This document shows, in pieces, positions 1-6,705 of a stretch of 13,814 nucleotides of DNA; positions within the stretch are counted from its first letter, which is position 1; each line of letters starts with the position of its first letter. A program made the position numbers and the translations under genes. The notes under the pieces are model-generated. The model was given only the letters and a program-made list of their open reading frames with translations, was not told the DNA's origin and did no database searches. Origin of the DNA: DATFWC01 sp045801465 (GTDB lineage: Bacteria > Pseudomonadota > Alphaproteobacteria > Rhizobiales > Xanthobacteraceae); NCBI GenBank assembly GCA_045801465.1, contig JBJMSU010000043.1, positions 1-13,814 on the forward strand, given 5' to 3'.

Positions 1-678
1 CACGTGAACCGGCACATAGAGGGTGGTGCCGGCGACGAAATCGCGGATGTCCATGTTGCCGGCATATTCGCCGGGCGGAACGCTGCTGTACTGCCCCGGC
101 TCCTTGCGCGCGACCGCCAGGGTCCCCGGAAACGGCTTGAGCGGAATGTAGACGCCGGGCAGGAACTCGGTGACCATCCGGTCCATGTCGAGGTACAGGT
201 ATTTGACTTGGCCGTCCTGGTACTCCTTGGGGAACTGGCCGAACATGCCGGGCACGTTGAAGTTGGTCGCATAGGCCCGCGGCACGATCTTGTTGAGGTG
301 CACTTTGAGCACGTCGCCGGGTTCGGCGCCGTTCACGTAAATGGGGCCGGTGAGCGTATGCGGACCACGGCCCGGGAAATCGGTGCGCATCTTCTTGATC
401 TCGTCGATGGTGCGGCCGGGCAGCACCTGGTTGTGCGAATGCATCATCGTTTCCATGACGACGGTATCGCCGGAATCGATGCGCAGCACCGGGGCCTGCG
501 CGTTGTTGAACCAGCCCCACTGGGTGGTCTCGAGGGTGGCGGGAAGCAGGTGCACCTTCCCCTTGACGCCGCTGGCGACGACGACCGCCTGGGCATCGGC
601 ACGCTGCGGCACGACGGCGAGTAAGCCGGCGGCGACCAGCAGCAGCAACGAATGAACGAGACCACGAGATGACAACAC
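1..678 (-). CDS. Exported acetamidase/formamidase family protein, C-terminus cut off by window
   Basis: My translation from a GTG at 678 stays open for 226 codons to base 1. Residues 1-29 form a Sec-type signal peptide: a short basic start, a Leu/Val/Ala-rich core at about 7-23, and ADA before Gln30. The mature part has family hallmarks: HSHNQVLPG (80-88), GPIYVNGAEPGDVLKV further on, and NMDIRDFVAGTTLYVPV near the window edge. Family members hydrolyse short amides such as acetamide or formamide to the acid and ammonia, and most well-known ones are cytosolic. Export would put this enzyme in the periplasm, so its substrate may differ. GGGGAGAG lies 5 nt before the GTG and supports this start; there is no in-frame ATG nearby. 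The gene is divergent from the BKACE gene. The rest of the protein is outside the window, so the full catalytic set cannot be checked. Family assignment is secure; substrate is unknown. Confidence 0.85.
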   Translation of the reverse strand, partial: MLSSRGLVHSLLLLVAAGLLAVVPQRADAQAVVVASGVKGKVHLLPATLETTQWGWFNNAQAPVLRIDSGDTVVMETMMHSHNQVLPGRTIDEIKKMRTDFPGRGPHTLTGPIYVNGAEPGDVLKVHLNKIVPRAYATNFNVPGMFGQFPKEYQDGQVKYLYLDMDRMVTEFLPGVYIPLKPFPGTLAVARKEPGQYSSVPPGEYAGNMDIRDFVAGTTLYVPVHV

Positions 679-727
679 GGCAGCTCTCCCCTTCTCCTCG
701 ATCAGACGGGAGTATATCGCGGCGCCG

Positions 728-742
728 GGCGTTGCCAACGCC
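728..742. promoter_or_regulatory. Perfect 15 bp palindrome upstream of the amidase gene, possible operator
   Basis: GGCGTTG-C-CAACGCC reads identically on both strands and lies about 50 bp upstream of the amidase GTG. Position and symmetry would fit a dimeric repressor site, but there is no regulator gene in the window and no second copy that I can see. It could equally be chance in GC-rich DNA. Confidence 0.3.
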
Positions 743-780
743 GCCGGCCTGCCGCGCTGCCCAAAAAGGCAGCTAGGAGG

Positions 781-856
781 CTAGTGCCCCGCTTCCGAAG
801 TTCGTGATCCGTTGCAGCACCTTCTGACACGAACTTCGCAAGCAAAGGGGCACTAG
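781..856. repeat. Palindromic intergenic repeat, copy 1
   Basis: The left arm begins CTAGTGCCCC and continues to GAAGTTCGTG. The right arm is its inverted counterpart, from CACGAACTTC to GGGGCACTAG. The arms are identical at both ends, with a few unpaired bases between and a central loop of about 23 nt. It resembles small palindromic repeats of Bradyrhizobium-like genomes (recalled, not searched). Copy 2 begins 13 bp further on. Confidence 0.75.
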
Positions 857-869
857 CAAGCATATGGTT

Positions 870-946
870 CTAGTGCCGCTTTCGATGTGAAGTTCCTCTG
901 CGAGCTCGCGGCAGGCGCTGTAGGAACTCCAAATCGGCGGCACTAG
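870..946. repeat. Palindromic intergenic repeat, copy 2 of the same family
   Basis: The arms start with CTAGTGCCG and end with CGGCACTAG, with inner blocks GAAGTTCCT and AGGAACTCC near the loop. The size (77 bp against 76 bp), the CTAGTGCC ends and the inner GAAGTTC block are shared with the element at 781-856, while loops and arm interiors differ. The two are therefore diverged members of one family placed side by side. Confidence 0.7.
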
Positions 947-1033
947 GCAGAGTTTGACCTTCCTGCTTATAAGATAGCCGCTGCCCTCCGGGCCGCCTCC
1001 CCTGCTTTCTCGCGTATCCGTTGGAGATGATGC

Positions 1034-1972
1034 ATGGCTCAAAAATCCAACAAAGTGATCATCACGTGCGCGGTCACCGGCTCGATCCACACCCCGACCA
1101 TGTCGGACGCGTTGCCGATCACGCCGGACCAGATCGCCCAGCAGGCGATCGACGCCGCCCATGCGGGCGCCGCCATCCTGCATCTGCACGCACGCGATCC
1201 CAAGGACGGGCGGCCAAGCCCCGACCCGAAAATCTTCATGCAGTTCCTGCCGCGCATCAAGCAGAGCTGCGAGGCGATCGTGAACATCACCACCGGCGGC
1301 GCCGTGACGATGACGGTCGAGCAGCGGATTTCCGCCGCGACCACGCTCTCGCCGGAGATGTGCTCGCTCAACATGGGCTCGATGAACTTCGCCCTCTATC
1401 CCATGGCCAAGCGCTACAAGACCTGGAAATACGATTGGGAGGAGCAGTATCTCACCCAGTCCGACGCCTACATCTTCCCCAACACGTTCCGCGACATCGA
1501 GAAGGTCTATCGCACGCTGGGCGAAGGCCATGGCGTGAAATTCGAGCACGAGTGCTACGACACCGGCCACCTCTACAACCTCGCCCATTGCATCGACCGC
1601 GGGCTGTTCAAGCCGCCGGTGTTCCTGCAGCTGATCTTCGGCATTCTCGGCGGCATCGGCCCCGACCTCGACAATCTCCTGTTCATGAAGCGCACCGCCG
1701 ACCGCTTGTTCGGCGATCAATATTTCTGGTCGGTGCTCGCCGGCGGCCGCCACCAGATGAACTTCTGCACTTTTGCCGCCATGCTGGGCGGCAACGTCCG
1801 CGTCGGGCTGGAGGACAGCCTCTATATCGGCCCCGGCAAGCTCGCCGCCAGCAATGCCGAGCAGGTGGCGAAGATCCGCCGCATCATCACCGAGCTCGGC
1901 TTCGAGGCGGCGTCGCCGCAGGAAGCGCGCGAGATGCTGGGGCTGAAGGGAGCGGACAAGGTGAAGTTTTGA
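1034..1972 (+). CDS. BKACE family beta-keto acid cleavage enzyme (Kce/DUF849)
   Basis: The product has 312 aa, slightly longer than typical members. Family members are metal-dependent cytosolic enzymes that transfer the acetyl end of a beta-keto acid to acetyl-CoA, giving acetoacetate and a new acyl-CoA; the founding member is 3-keto-5-aminohexanoate cleavage enzyme of lysine fermentation. Visible motifs are TGSIHTPTMSD (15-25), HLHARDPKDGRPS (50-62) with H50 and H52 as metal ligands, NITTGG (84-89), and RVGLED with R256, E260 and D261. The spacing R-x3-E-D equals the R226/E230/D231 set I recall for Kce. GGAG ends 7 nt before the ATG. No lysine-fermentation genes are nearby, so the lysine role is unlikely; related enzymes act on carnitine-derived, beta-alanine-like and other keto acids. 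The true substrate cannot be read from sequence. Confidence 0.9.
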   Translation: MAQKSNKVIITCAVTGSIHTPTMSDALPITPDQIAQQAIDAAHAGAAILHLHARDPKDGRPSPDPKIFMQFLPRIKQSCEAIVNITTGGAVTMTVEQRISAATTLSPEMCSLNMGSMNFALYPMAKRYKTWKYDWEEQYLTQSDAYIFPNTFRDIEKVYRTLGEGHGVKFEHECYDTGHLYNLAHCIDRGLFKPPVFLQLIFGILGGIGPDLDNLLFMKRTADRLFGDQYFWSVLAGGRHQMNFCTFAAMLGGNVRVGLEDSLYIGPGKLAASNAEQVAKIRRIITELGFEAASPQEAREMLGLKGADKVKF

Positions 1973-1986
1973 TCTGCGGCGATGCC

Positions 1987-2056
1987 GTAGCCCGGATGGA
2001 GCGAAGCGAAATCCGGGATGGGCCCTCCCGCTTTCCGCTTCGCTCCATGCGGCCTA
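1987..2056. repeat. REP-like palindrome after the BKACE gene
   Basis: The left arm is GTAGCCCGGATGGAGCGAAG and the right arm CTTCGCTCCATGCGGCCTA. They are inverted copies with a few mismatches, with an inner ATCCGGGA/TCCCGC part. It starts 15 bp after the stop codon, in the position of a transcript-end stabiliser or terminator. A second copy lies at 3249-3314. Confidence 0.75.
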
Positions 2057-2210
2057 GGAAATCGTTATTTGCCGCCTAGTGACGGCCATCTCGCTTGGGC
2101 TGGCGAGAGCGGCAGTCGTAGCGGACGCGCCCCTTTGCCTGACGGAGCGCAACTCATTACTATCGTGATGGGACATCAAGCGTCTGCGTACATCCTTGCA
2201 GGGGGGCACC

Positions 2211-3188
2211 ATGAAACTCCCGCGCCGACGATTCCTTCATCTGGTGACGGCTGCCGCCGCTCTGTCGACCCTCTCGCGAAACGCATGGTCGCAGATCTAT
2301 CCGACGCGGCCGGTGCGATGGATCGTTGGGTTTCCGCCGGGCGGCGGGGCCGACACCGTGGCCCGAATTGTCGGGCAGTGGTTGTCGGAGAGGCTCGGTC
2401 AGCAGGTCATCATCGAAAACCGGCCAGGCGCCAGCACCAACATTGCGGTCCAGGCGGTGATCAATGCGCCACCCGACGGGTACACGCTGCTGTTCTACGG
2501 GGCTTCTTCCGTCGTCAACACAAGCATATTCGATAACCTTCCATTCAACTTGCAGCGGGATATCGCGCCGGTTTCCGGCCTCGTCGCCTACCCCATGGTG
2601 TTGGTTTCGCATCCATCGGTCCCGGCCAAGACCGTTGCCGAGCTCATAGCCCACGCCAAGGCAAATCCGGGCAAGGTCACCATGGCGTCGTTTGGCACCG
2701 GCTCAGCGTCTCATTTGGCAGGCGAGCTGTTTAAGATGATGGCCGGCGTCAACATGGTCCACGTCCCCTATCGTGGCGGTGCACCCATGATCACCGATCT
2801 GGTCGGCGGACAGGTGCAGGTTGGATTCGACGTGATGGTGACATCGCTGCCGCACATCCGCACTGGTGCACTGCGGGCACTCGGCGTGGCGGGCGAAAAT
2901 CGATTCGATATGTTGCCGGACGTGCCGAGCATTGCCGAGACGCTCCCGCGATACGAGGCAAGGACATGGGCGGGAGTCGGCGTGCCAAAAGGCACCCCGC
3001 CGGAGATCATCGCGCGCCTCAACCGCGACATAAATGCAGGCCTGGCAAGCCCAACCGTCAAGGCACGGCTCGCCGACGTCGGCACGATCCCGATGATCGT
3101 CAGCGCCGCGGAGTTCGGTGCTTTTGTAGCGGCCGAAACCGAGAAATGGGCCAAGGTCGTGAAGTTCGCAGGCATCAAACCGGAGTGA
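2211..3188 (+). CDS. Bug family tripartite tricarboxylate transporter substrate-binding protein
   Basis: The product has 325 aa, the usual size for Bug (TctC-like) periplasmic receptors, which bind small carboxylates, amides or aromatics. The N-terminus is a Tat-type signal: PRRRFLH at 4-10, a hydrophobic stretch to about 21, and AWS before Gln28. Hallmarks are YPTRPVRWIVGFPPGGGADTVAR right after the cleavage site (30-52), IENRPGAS, PPDGYTLL, HVPYRGGAP and, near the end, GVGVPKGTPPEIIARLN. I chose ATG 2211 because AGGGGGG precedes it; an in-frame ATG at 2196 adds only MQGGT and has no such site. No TctA or TctB membrane subunits are nearby, as is common for orphan Bug proteins. The ligand is unknown; the BKACE and amidase neighbours suggest a carboxylate or amide, but this is only inference. 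Confidence 0.92.
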   Translation: MKLPRRRFLHLVTAAAALSTLSRNAWSQIYPTRPVRWIVGFPPGGGADTVARIVGQWLSERLGQQVIIENRPGASTNIAVQAVINAPPDGYTLLFYGASSVVNTSIFDNLPFNLQRDIAPVSGLVAYPMVLVSHPSVPAKTVAELIAHAKANPGKVTMASFGTGSASHLAGELFKMMAGVNMVHVPYRGGAPMITDLVGGQVQVGFDVMVTSLPHIRTGALRALGVAGENRFDMLPDVPSIAETLPRYEARTWAGVGVPKGTPPEIIARLNRDINAGLASPTVKARLADVGTIPMIVSAAEFGAFVAAETEKWAKVVKFAGIKPE

Positions 3189-3248
3189 TCAGAGCGGTTC
3201 AACGACACGTCGGATGGAATGGCGCGTAAGCCATTAATTGGCGTCGTC

Positions 3249-3314
3249 GTAACCCGGATGAGCGTAGCGAAATCCGGGGCCGAGCCGCATTCCGCTTCGC
3301 TCCATGCGGGCTAC
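3249..3314. repeat. REP-like palindrome between convergent genes, same family as 1987-2056
   Basis: The left arm GTAACCCGGATGAGCGTAGC and right arm GCTTCGCTCCATGCGGGCTAC are inverted near-copies. It lies between the ends of the Bug gene (3188) and the hydrolase gene (3322), so it could serve both transcripts as a bidirectional end structure. It ends 8 bp before the hydrolase stop codon. Confidence 0.75.
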
Positions 3315-3321
3315 GGGAGTT

Positions 3322-5064
3322 TCACTTCGCCGGAATGATCGGCAGCAGCACGTAATTCTCGCGCCCCTTGTCGAAATGGATCGTGGTCCTGCCGCCGTAG
3401 ATTGCGACGGGGCGGTCGCGCGGGTCGTCGTGCAGGAACGGGCCGCAGCCGGTGAACTCGTTCTTCATGTTGGAGAGCCGGCCGCCGCTGCCGCCCGGGT
3501 AGACGTAGTCGCGGCCGCGCACCGTGAGCGCGATGCGACAGCCCGGCGGCACCACGATGCAGGTCGGCCAGATCTCGATGTCGAGTTCGTAGACCTCGTT
3601 GGGCTTGAGCGGCTGCTTCTCGTCGTGGGTGTGGTACGGCCGGTACGGCAGGCTCAATCTCTTGTCGAGCTTGCGGTGCGAGGCGCGCAGCCAGCCCTGG
3701 GCAATCGGGGTGTGCGGATCGAGCGCGCCCTGGAACACGACCTCCTGCAGGTTCGGCGAGAACACGCGGACGATGAGAAAGAGATCGGCATCGGTGGTCG
3801 ATGACGAGACGTGAAGCTTGGCGGCGATCGGGCCGGTGATCTCGGTCTCCTGCTCGAGCGGCGGAGTCAGGAAAGTCGCGCCATCGCTTAAGCCATCGAA
3901 GGCAACCGCGCCGGCCGCGCCCGACGATGTCGTCGACAGGCCATAGTTGGGATCGAGGTGGTACTTGGTCCACTTGGTGCGCGGGATCGGCCATTCGTCT
4001 TCGGTGCGCTCCACGAACTTAGTTGTGTGCCGCACTTGCAGCCGGACCTTGGGCTCCTTGTCCCAGCCGTTCTTCTCGCCTTTGAGGAAATAGGCGAAGA
4101 ACTTCTTCTGGATGTGAACGCCGTAGTCCGTGTAGTAGTGCGTCCAGTGCTCGATGCCGTGCGCCTCCAGCCATTTCTGCGGCGAGGCCGAGCGCACATA
4201 GCCCTCGAAATTTCCCCGCGGATGCAGGCCCTGTCCGCCCCAATTGGCGGTGGAGAGCAGCGGGACGTTGATCTTCGTATAGTCGGGCATCATCGCCCGC
4301 CAATACTCGTCATCGAGACTGTGCGCGAAATAGGTGGCGCCGAGATCGAAGCGGTTGCCGCCCATCTCCTCCGCCGTCAGCGTGTCCGGCCCGGAGACCC
4401 AGTCGCCGTTCATGCGGCTGCGGTAGCCGCGCGAGCCGAGCCCGTACTGCACGGTCCGGATCTGCATGTCGTACCAGTTTTGGGCAAACGTGCAGTAGAT
4501 GCCGCCGTGGTGGCTCAGGTCGCGATAGAAGTCGGCGGCGCCTTCCCAGATGCACAAGGCGGCGAGGTGCTTGGGCTGCAACGAGGCGACCTGCCACTGG
4601 TTCATCGCGTAGTAGGAAATGCCGCTCAAACCCACCTTGCCATTCGACCAGTCCTGCGTTCCGGCCCATTCGATGCATTGCGCGAAGTCTTTGGCCTCGC
4701 GTGGCGACCAATGCTCGACGTAGCCGGGAGAGCGGCCGCAGCCGCGCGAATCGACGCGCACGCAGACGTAGCCGTCCGGTACCCATTTCTCCGGGTCGCA
4801 CACTTCCCAGCTCTGATACTTGTTGGTCGAGCCCGCGACGACGTCGGGATGCTGCTCCACCATGCGGGTCCAAGCCGTCTTGTAACCATCCTCGAAGTGC
4901 AGCCACTTGCCGTACGGGCCGTAGCTGAGAATGACCGGATAGCGTCCCTCTTCGATCGGTCGAAAAACGTCGGCGCGCAACACGAGGCCGTCTTCAAGCT
5001 CGATCGGCATGTCCCAATCGATGCGCATGCCGTCACGGATTTCGCTCACCTCGCGATAGCTCAT
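3322..5064 (-). CDS. CocE/NonD family alpha/beta hydrolase (S15-type)
   Basis: The product has 580 aa and no signal peptide, so it is probably cytosolic. The family (cocaine esterase, X-Pro dipeptidyl-peptidase type S15, glutaryl-7-ACA acylase) hydrolyses esters or amides. The N-terminal half is the hydrolase fold: DSRGCGRSPG at 105-114, the nucleophile elbow GISYYA with S150, a helical cap at about 175-260, ANWGGQGLHPRGNFEG at 273-288, and EHWTH with H306 and H309 as candidate catalytic His. The C-terminal half (about 395-575) is the jelly-roll domain, with SSTTDADLFLIVRVFSP and PPGCRIALTV. The position where CocE has GWYD with the catalytic Asp reads ANWGG here, so the acid residue is not obvious; I recall this as usual for this subfamily. 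AGAGGG precedes the ATG at 5064. The gene converges on the Bug gene; substrate unknown. Confidence 0.9.
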   Translation of the reverse strand: MSYREVSEIRDGMRIDWDMPIELEDGLVLRADVFRPIEEGRYPVILSYGPYGKWLHFEDGYKTAWTRMVEQHPDVVAGSTNKYQSWEVCDPEKWVPDGYVCVRVDSRGCGRSPGYVEHWSPREAKDFAQCIEWAGTQDWSNGKVGLSGISYYAMNQWQVASLQPKHLAALCIWEGAADFYRDLSHHGGIYCTFAQNWYDMQIRTVQYGLGSRGYRSRMNGDWVSGPDTLTAEEMGGNRFDLGATYFAHSLDDEYWRAMMPDYTKINVPLLSTANWGGQGLHPRGNFEGYVRSASPQKWLEAHGIEHWTHYYTDYGVHIQKKFFAYFLKGEKNGWDKEPKVRLQVRHTTKFVERTEDEWPIPRTKWTKYHLDPNYGLSTTSSGAAGAVAFDGLSDGATFLTPPLEQETEITGPIAAKLHVSSSTTDADLFLIVRVFSPNLQEVVFQGALDPHTPIAQGWLRASHRKLDKRLSLPYRPYHTHDEKQPLKPNEVYELDIEIWPTCIVVPPGCRIALTVRGRDYVYPGGSGGRLSNMKNEFTGCGPFLHDDPRDRPVAIYGGRTTIHFDKGRENYVLLPIIPAK

Positions 5065-5439
5065 GCATCCCTCTTACCAGGATCCCGTCCACAAAAGCTG
5101 CGGATTGTAGTTCCGTCACTCTTACGCCGTCATCACCGGGCTTGTCCCCGTCAGCTCTAACATAAAGACGAGCATGGCAGAGTGAACGACCTCTATCCTT
5201 CGAGACGCCGCCTTCGGCGGCTCCTCAGGATGAGGTCTATCATAGCGGTCCTCATGGTGAGGAGCGTCGCGAAGCGACGCGTCTCGAACCATAGGATCGC
5301 GCGCACTCCTTCTCCACGCGCCTGTGGGGGACAAGCCCGGCAACGACGAGGCGGAAAAGCTATTGGGATGTTGACAGGCGCGCAATGCTCAAGTTGGTAG
5401 CCCCTCGCTGCGATCGGAATTTCAATCGAGGGTGAGCTT
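5065..5439. other. Divergent intergenic region with nested inverted repeats
   Basis: This 375 bp gap lies between the start codons of the hydrolase (minus) and the Gfo/Idh/MocA gene (plus) and must contain both promoters. It is mostly repeat: outer 14 bp arms CCGGGCTTGTCCCC (5136-5149) and GGGGACAAGCCCGG (5327-5340) enclose a palindrome at 5195-5296. No clear promoter boxes or small gene are visible. GAGGGTGAG at 5428-5436 is the ribosome binding site of the plus-strand gene. Confidence 0.65.
5195..5296. repeat. Cloverleaf-like palindromic repeat
   Basis: Perfect arms TTCGAGACGC (5199-5208) and GCGTCTCGAA (5279-5288) enclose three smaller pairings: GCCGCC-ttc-GGCGGC (5207-5221), CTCCTCA with TGAGGAG (5221-5227 with 5258-5264), and GCGTCGC-gaa-GCGACGC (5264-5280). 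It looks like a repeat type I remember as frequent between genes in Bradyrhizobium and relatives. No transposase is present. Confidence 0.75.
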
Positions 5440-6444
5440 ATGCTACGTGCCGCAATCGTAGGCCTCGGCTGGTGGGGTAAGACGCTCGTCAGCGCGGTCC
5501 AGGGGAAAAGCGACGCCGTCAAATTCGTCGTCGGCGCAACGCGCAGCCGCGCCAAGGCCGAGGAGTTCTGTCGCGACCACGGCATCAAGCTGGTGGACGA
5601 CTACGACCAGGTCCTCGCCGACCCGGCGGTGGAGGCCGTCGTGCTGGCAACGCCGCACAGCCAGCATGGCGAGCAGGTGCGACGCGCCGCGGCCGCGCGC
5701 AAGCACGTGTTCTGTGAAAAGCCTTTCACCCTCACCGCCGCCGACGCCCGGAGCGCGATCGAAGCGGCCGAGAAGGCCGGCATCGTCCTCGCGGTCGGGT
5801 TCAACCGCCGCTTTCATCCGTCCATGGCGGAGCTCAAGCGCCGCATCCAGGATGGCGCGCTCGGCGTCATCGAGACCTGCATCAGCGAGCACACCGCCGG
5901 GGCCGGCTTGTCGATCCAGCCCGGCTACTGGCGCGCGGATCCGAGCGAGACGCCGGCCGGCGCCATGACCGGCATCGGGATTCATACAGTCGACACCATG
6001 ATCCATCTGTTCGGACGGATCAGCGAGGTGCACTGCATCACGGCACGGCGCGCTGCGCCCCACGTCGACGACACCACCACCGTGCTGGTCAAATTCACGG
6101 ACGGCATGTCGGGTATCTTTTTCGGATCGCTCACGACGGTGCCGAACTATCGCTTCGCAGTCTACGGATCGAAGGGCTTCGCCGAGATCGCAAAGCCGAA
6201 CCTCGACGAGTTCCGCTTCGCGCCGACCCCCGATCCGAAGCTCGGCCACTTGGCGAGCGTGCAGCCGGAAGTCACCGCGAAACCCGGCTTCGACACCCTT
6301 GCGGCCGAGCTCGCCGCCTTCGCCGCCGCAATCGGCAGCAAGACGCCATACCCTGTGCCGCTGCACGAGGTGCTGCACGGGGTCGAGGTGTTCGAAGCGA
6401 TCGTCAATTCAGCGAAAGCCGGCAAGCCGATGAAGGTGGGCTGA
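5440..6444 (+). CDS. Gfo/Idh/MocA family oxidoreductase
   Basis: The product has 334 aa, usual for this family of NAD(P)-dependent cytosolic dehydrogenases acting on sugars, inositols and related polyols. Residues 1-120 form the Rossmann domain with GLGWWG (8-13), ATPHSQHGEQV (70-80) and the EKP motif with K94. The C-terminal alpha/beta domain carries GIGIHTVDTMIHLFG with H182 and D185, the usual catalytic His and Asp of the GxxxHxxD pattern. The start is supported by GAGGGTGAG just upstream. The gene stands alone on the plus strand, between repeats. The nearby sugar-type ABC importer and GMC dehydrogenase suggest a sugar or keto-sugar substrate; ThuB, which acts on 3-keto-disaccharides in Agrobacterium, is in this superfamily. 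That link is inference; substrate unknown. Confidence 0.92.
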   Translation: MLRAAIVGLGWWGKTLVSAVQGKSDAVKFVVGATRSRAKAEEFCRDHGIKLVDDYDQVLADPAVEAVVLATPHSQHGEQVRRAAAARKHVFCEKPFTLTAADARSAIEAAEKAGIVLAVGFNRRFHPSMAELKRRIQDGALGVIETCISEHTAGAGLSIQPGYWRADPSETPAGAMTGIGIHTVDTMIHLFGRISEVHCITARRAAPHVDDTTTVLVKFTDGMSGIFFGSLTTVPNYRFAVYGSKGFAEIAKPNLDEFRFAPTPDPKLGHLASVQPEVTAKPGFDTLAAELAAFAAAIGSKTPYPVPLHEVLHGVEVFEAIVNSAKAGKPMKVG

Positions 6445-6480
6445 GCTCTGTAAACGGTTCTTGGTTTCTCTCGCACATTG

Positions 6481-6626
6481 CGATTGTCATCCCGGACGGC
6501 TCGCGCAGCGAGCCGATCCGGGACCCAGGTACCCCGGCATGGAAATCTGTTGTCGTATGATCGCAGCGCTGGGGTACCTGGGTCCCGGCTCTCGCGCCTG
6601 ATGGCGCTCGGCCGGGCTGACAATCG
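6481..6626. repeat. Large palindromic repeat between convergent genes
   Basis: Outer arms CGATTGTCA (6481-6489) and TGACAATCG (6618-6626) and inner arms GGGACCCAGGTACCCC (6520-6535) and GGGGTACCTGGGTCCC (6571-6586) are perfect inverted copies. A further hairpin lies at the GGCTCGCgcaGCGAGCC part near 6498-6514. It sits between the ends of the Gfo/Idh/MocA gene (plus) and the ABC ATPase gene (minus). The remaining bases of this gap, up to 6705, show nothing else I can name. Confidence 0.78.
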
Positions 6627-6705
6627 AAAGGCAGTGCACGTCAAATGCAACACCCCCCCGTTTCGGGAAGGGATTGGAGCAAGCGGCACGTGCCTGACCA
6701 ATGGT

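Larger units (their letters stand above)
679..1033. other. Divergent intergenic region between amidase and BKACE genes
   Basis: This 355 bp gap must hold the promoters of both flanking genes. I see a 15 bp palindrome at 728-742, a small hairpin at 756-773 (GCTGCC, 6 nt loop, GGCAGC) and two palindromic repeats (781-856 and 870-946). I see no convincing sigma70 promoter with correct spacing; TTGACC near 955-960 is followed by TATAAG at too short a distance. There is no credible small ORF. Confidence 0.6.

Noticed and set aside
4..624. Plus-strand ORF of 206 aa at the window start
   Set aside because: It is the antisense of the amidase-family gene, whose signal peptide and motifs are clear on the minus strand.
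781..946. CRISPR-like array suggested by two similar neighbouring repeats
   Set aside because: The repeats are 76-77 bp palindromes with diverged interiors and only 13 bp between them, and no cas gene is present.
950..985. sigma70 promoter TTGACC plus TATAAG before the BKACE gene
   Set aside because: The spacing between the two boxes is about 8 nt, far short of the usual 16-18.
773..1753. Minus-strand ORF of 326 aa opposite the BKACE gene
   Set aside because: It is antisense to a gene with clear family motifs, its composition is rich in Arg, His, Val and Glu as expected of a shadow frame, and it runs into the palindromic repeats.
3958..5160. Plus-strand ORF of 400 aa opposite the hydrolase gene
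   Set aside because: It has no recognisable domain, shadow-like composition and no ribosome site. The hydrolase on the other strand is certain.
5131..5345. Insertion sequence or attachment site suggested by the nested inverted repeats
   Set aside because: There is no transposase or integrase and no tRNA. I saw no flanking direct repeat of convincing length, so it was kept as a palindromic repeat only.
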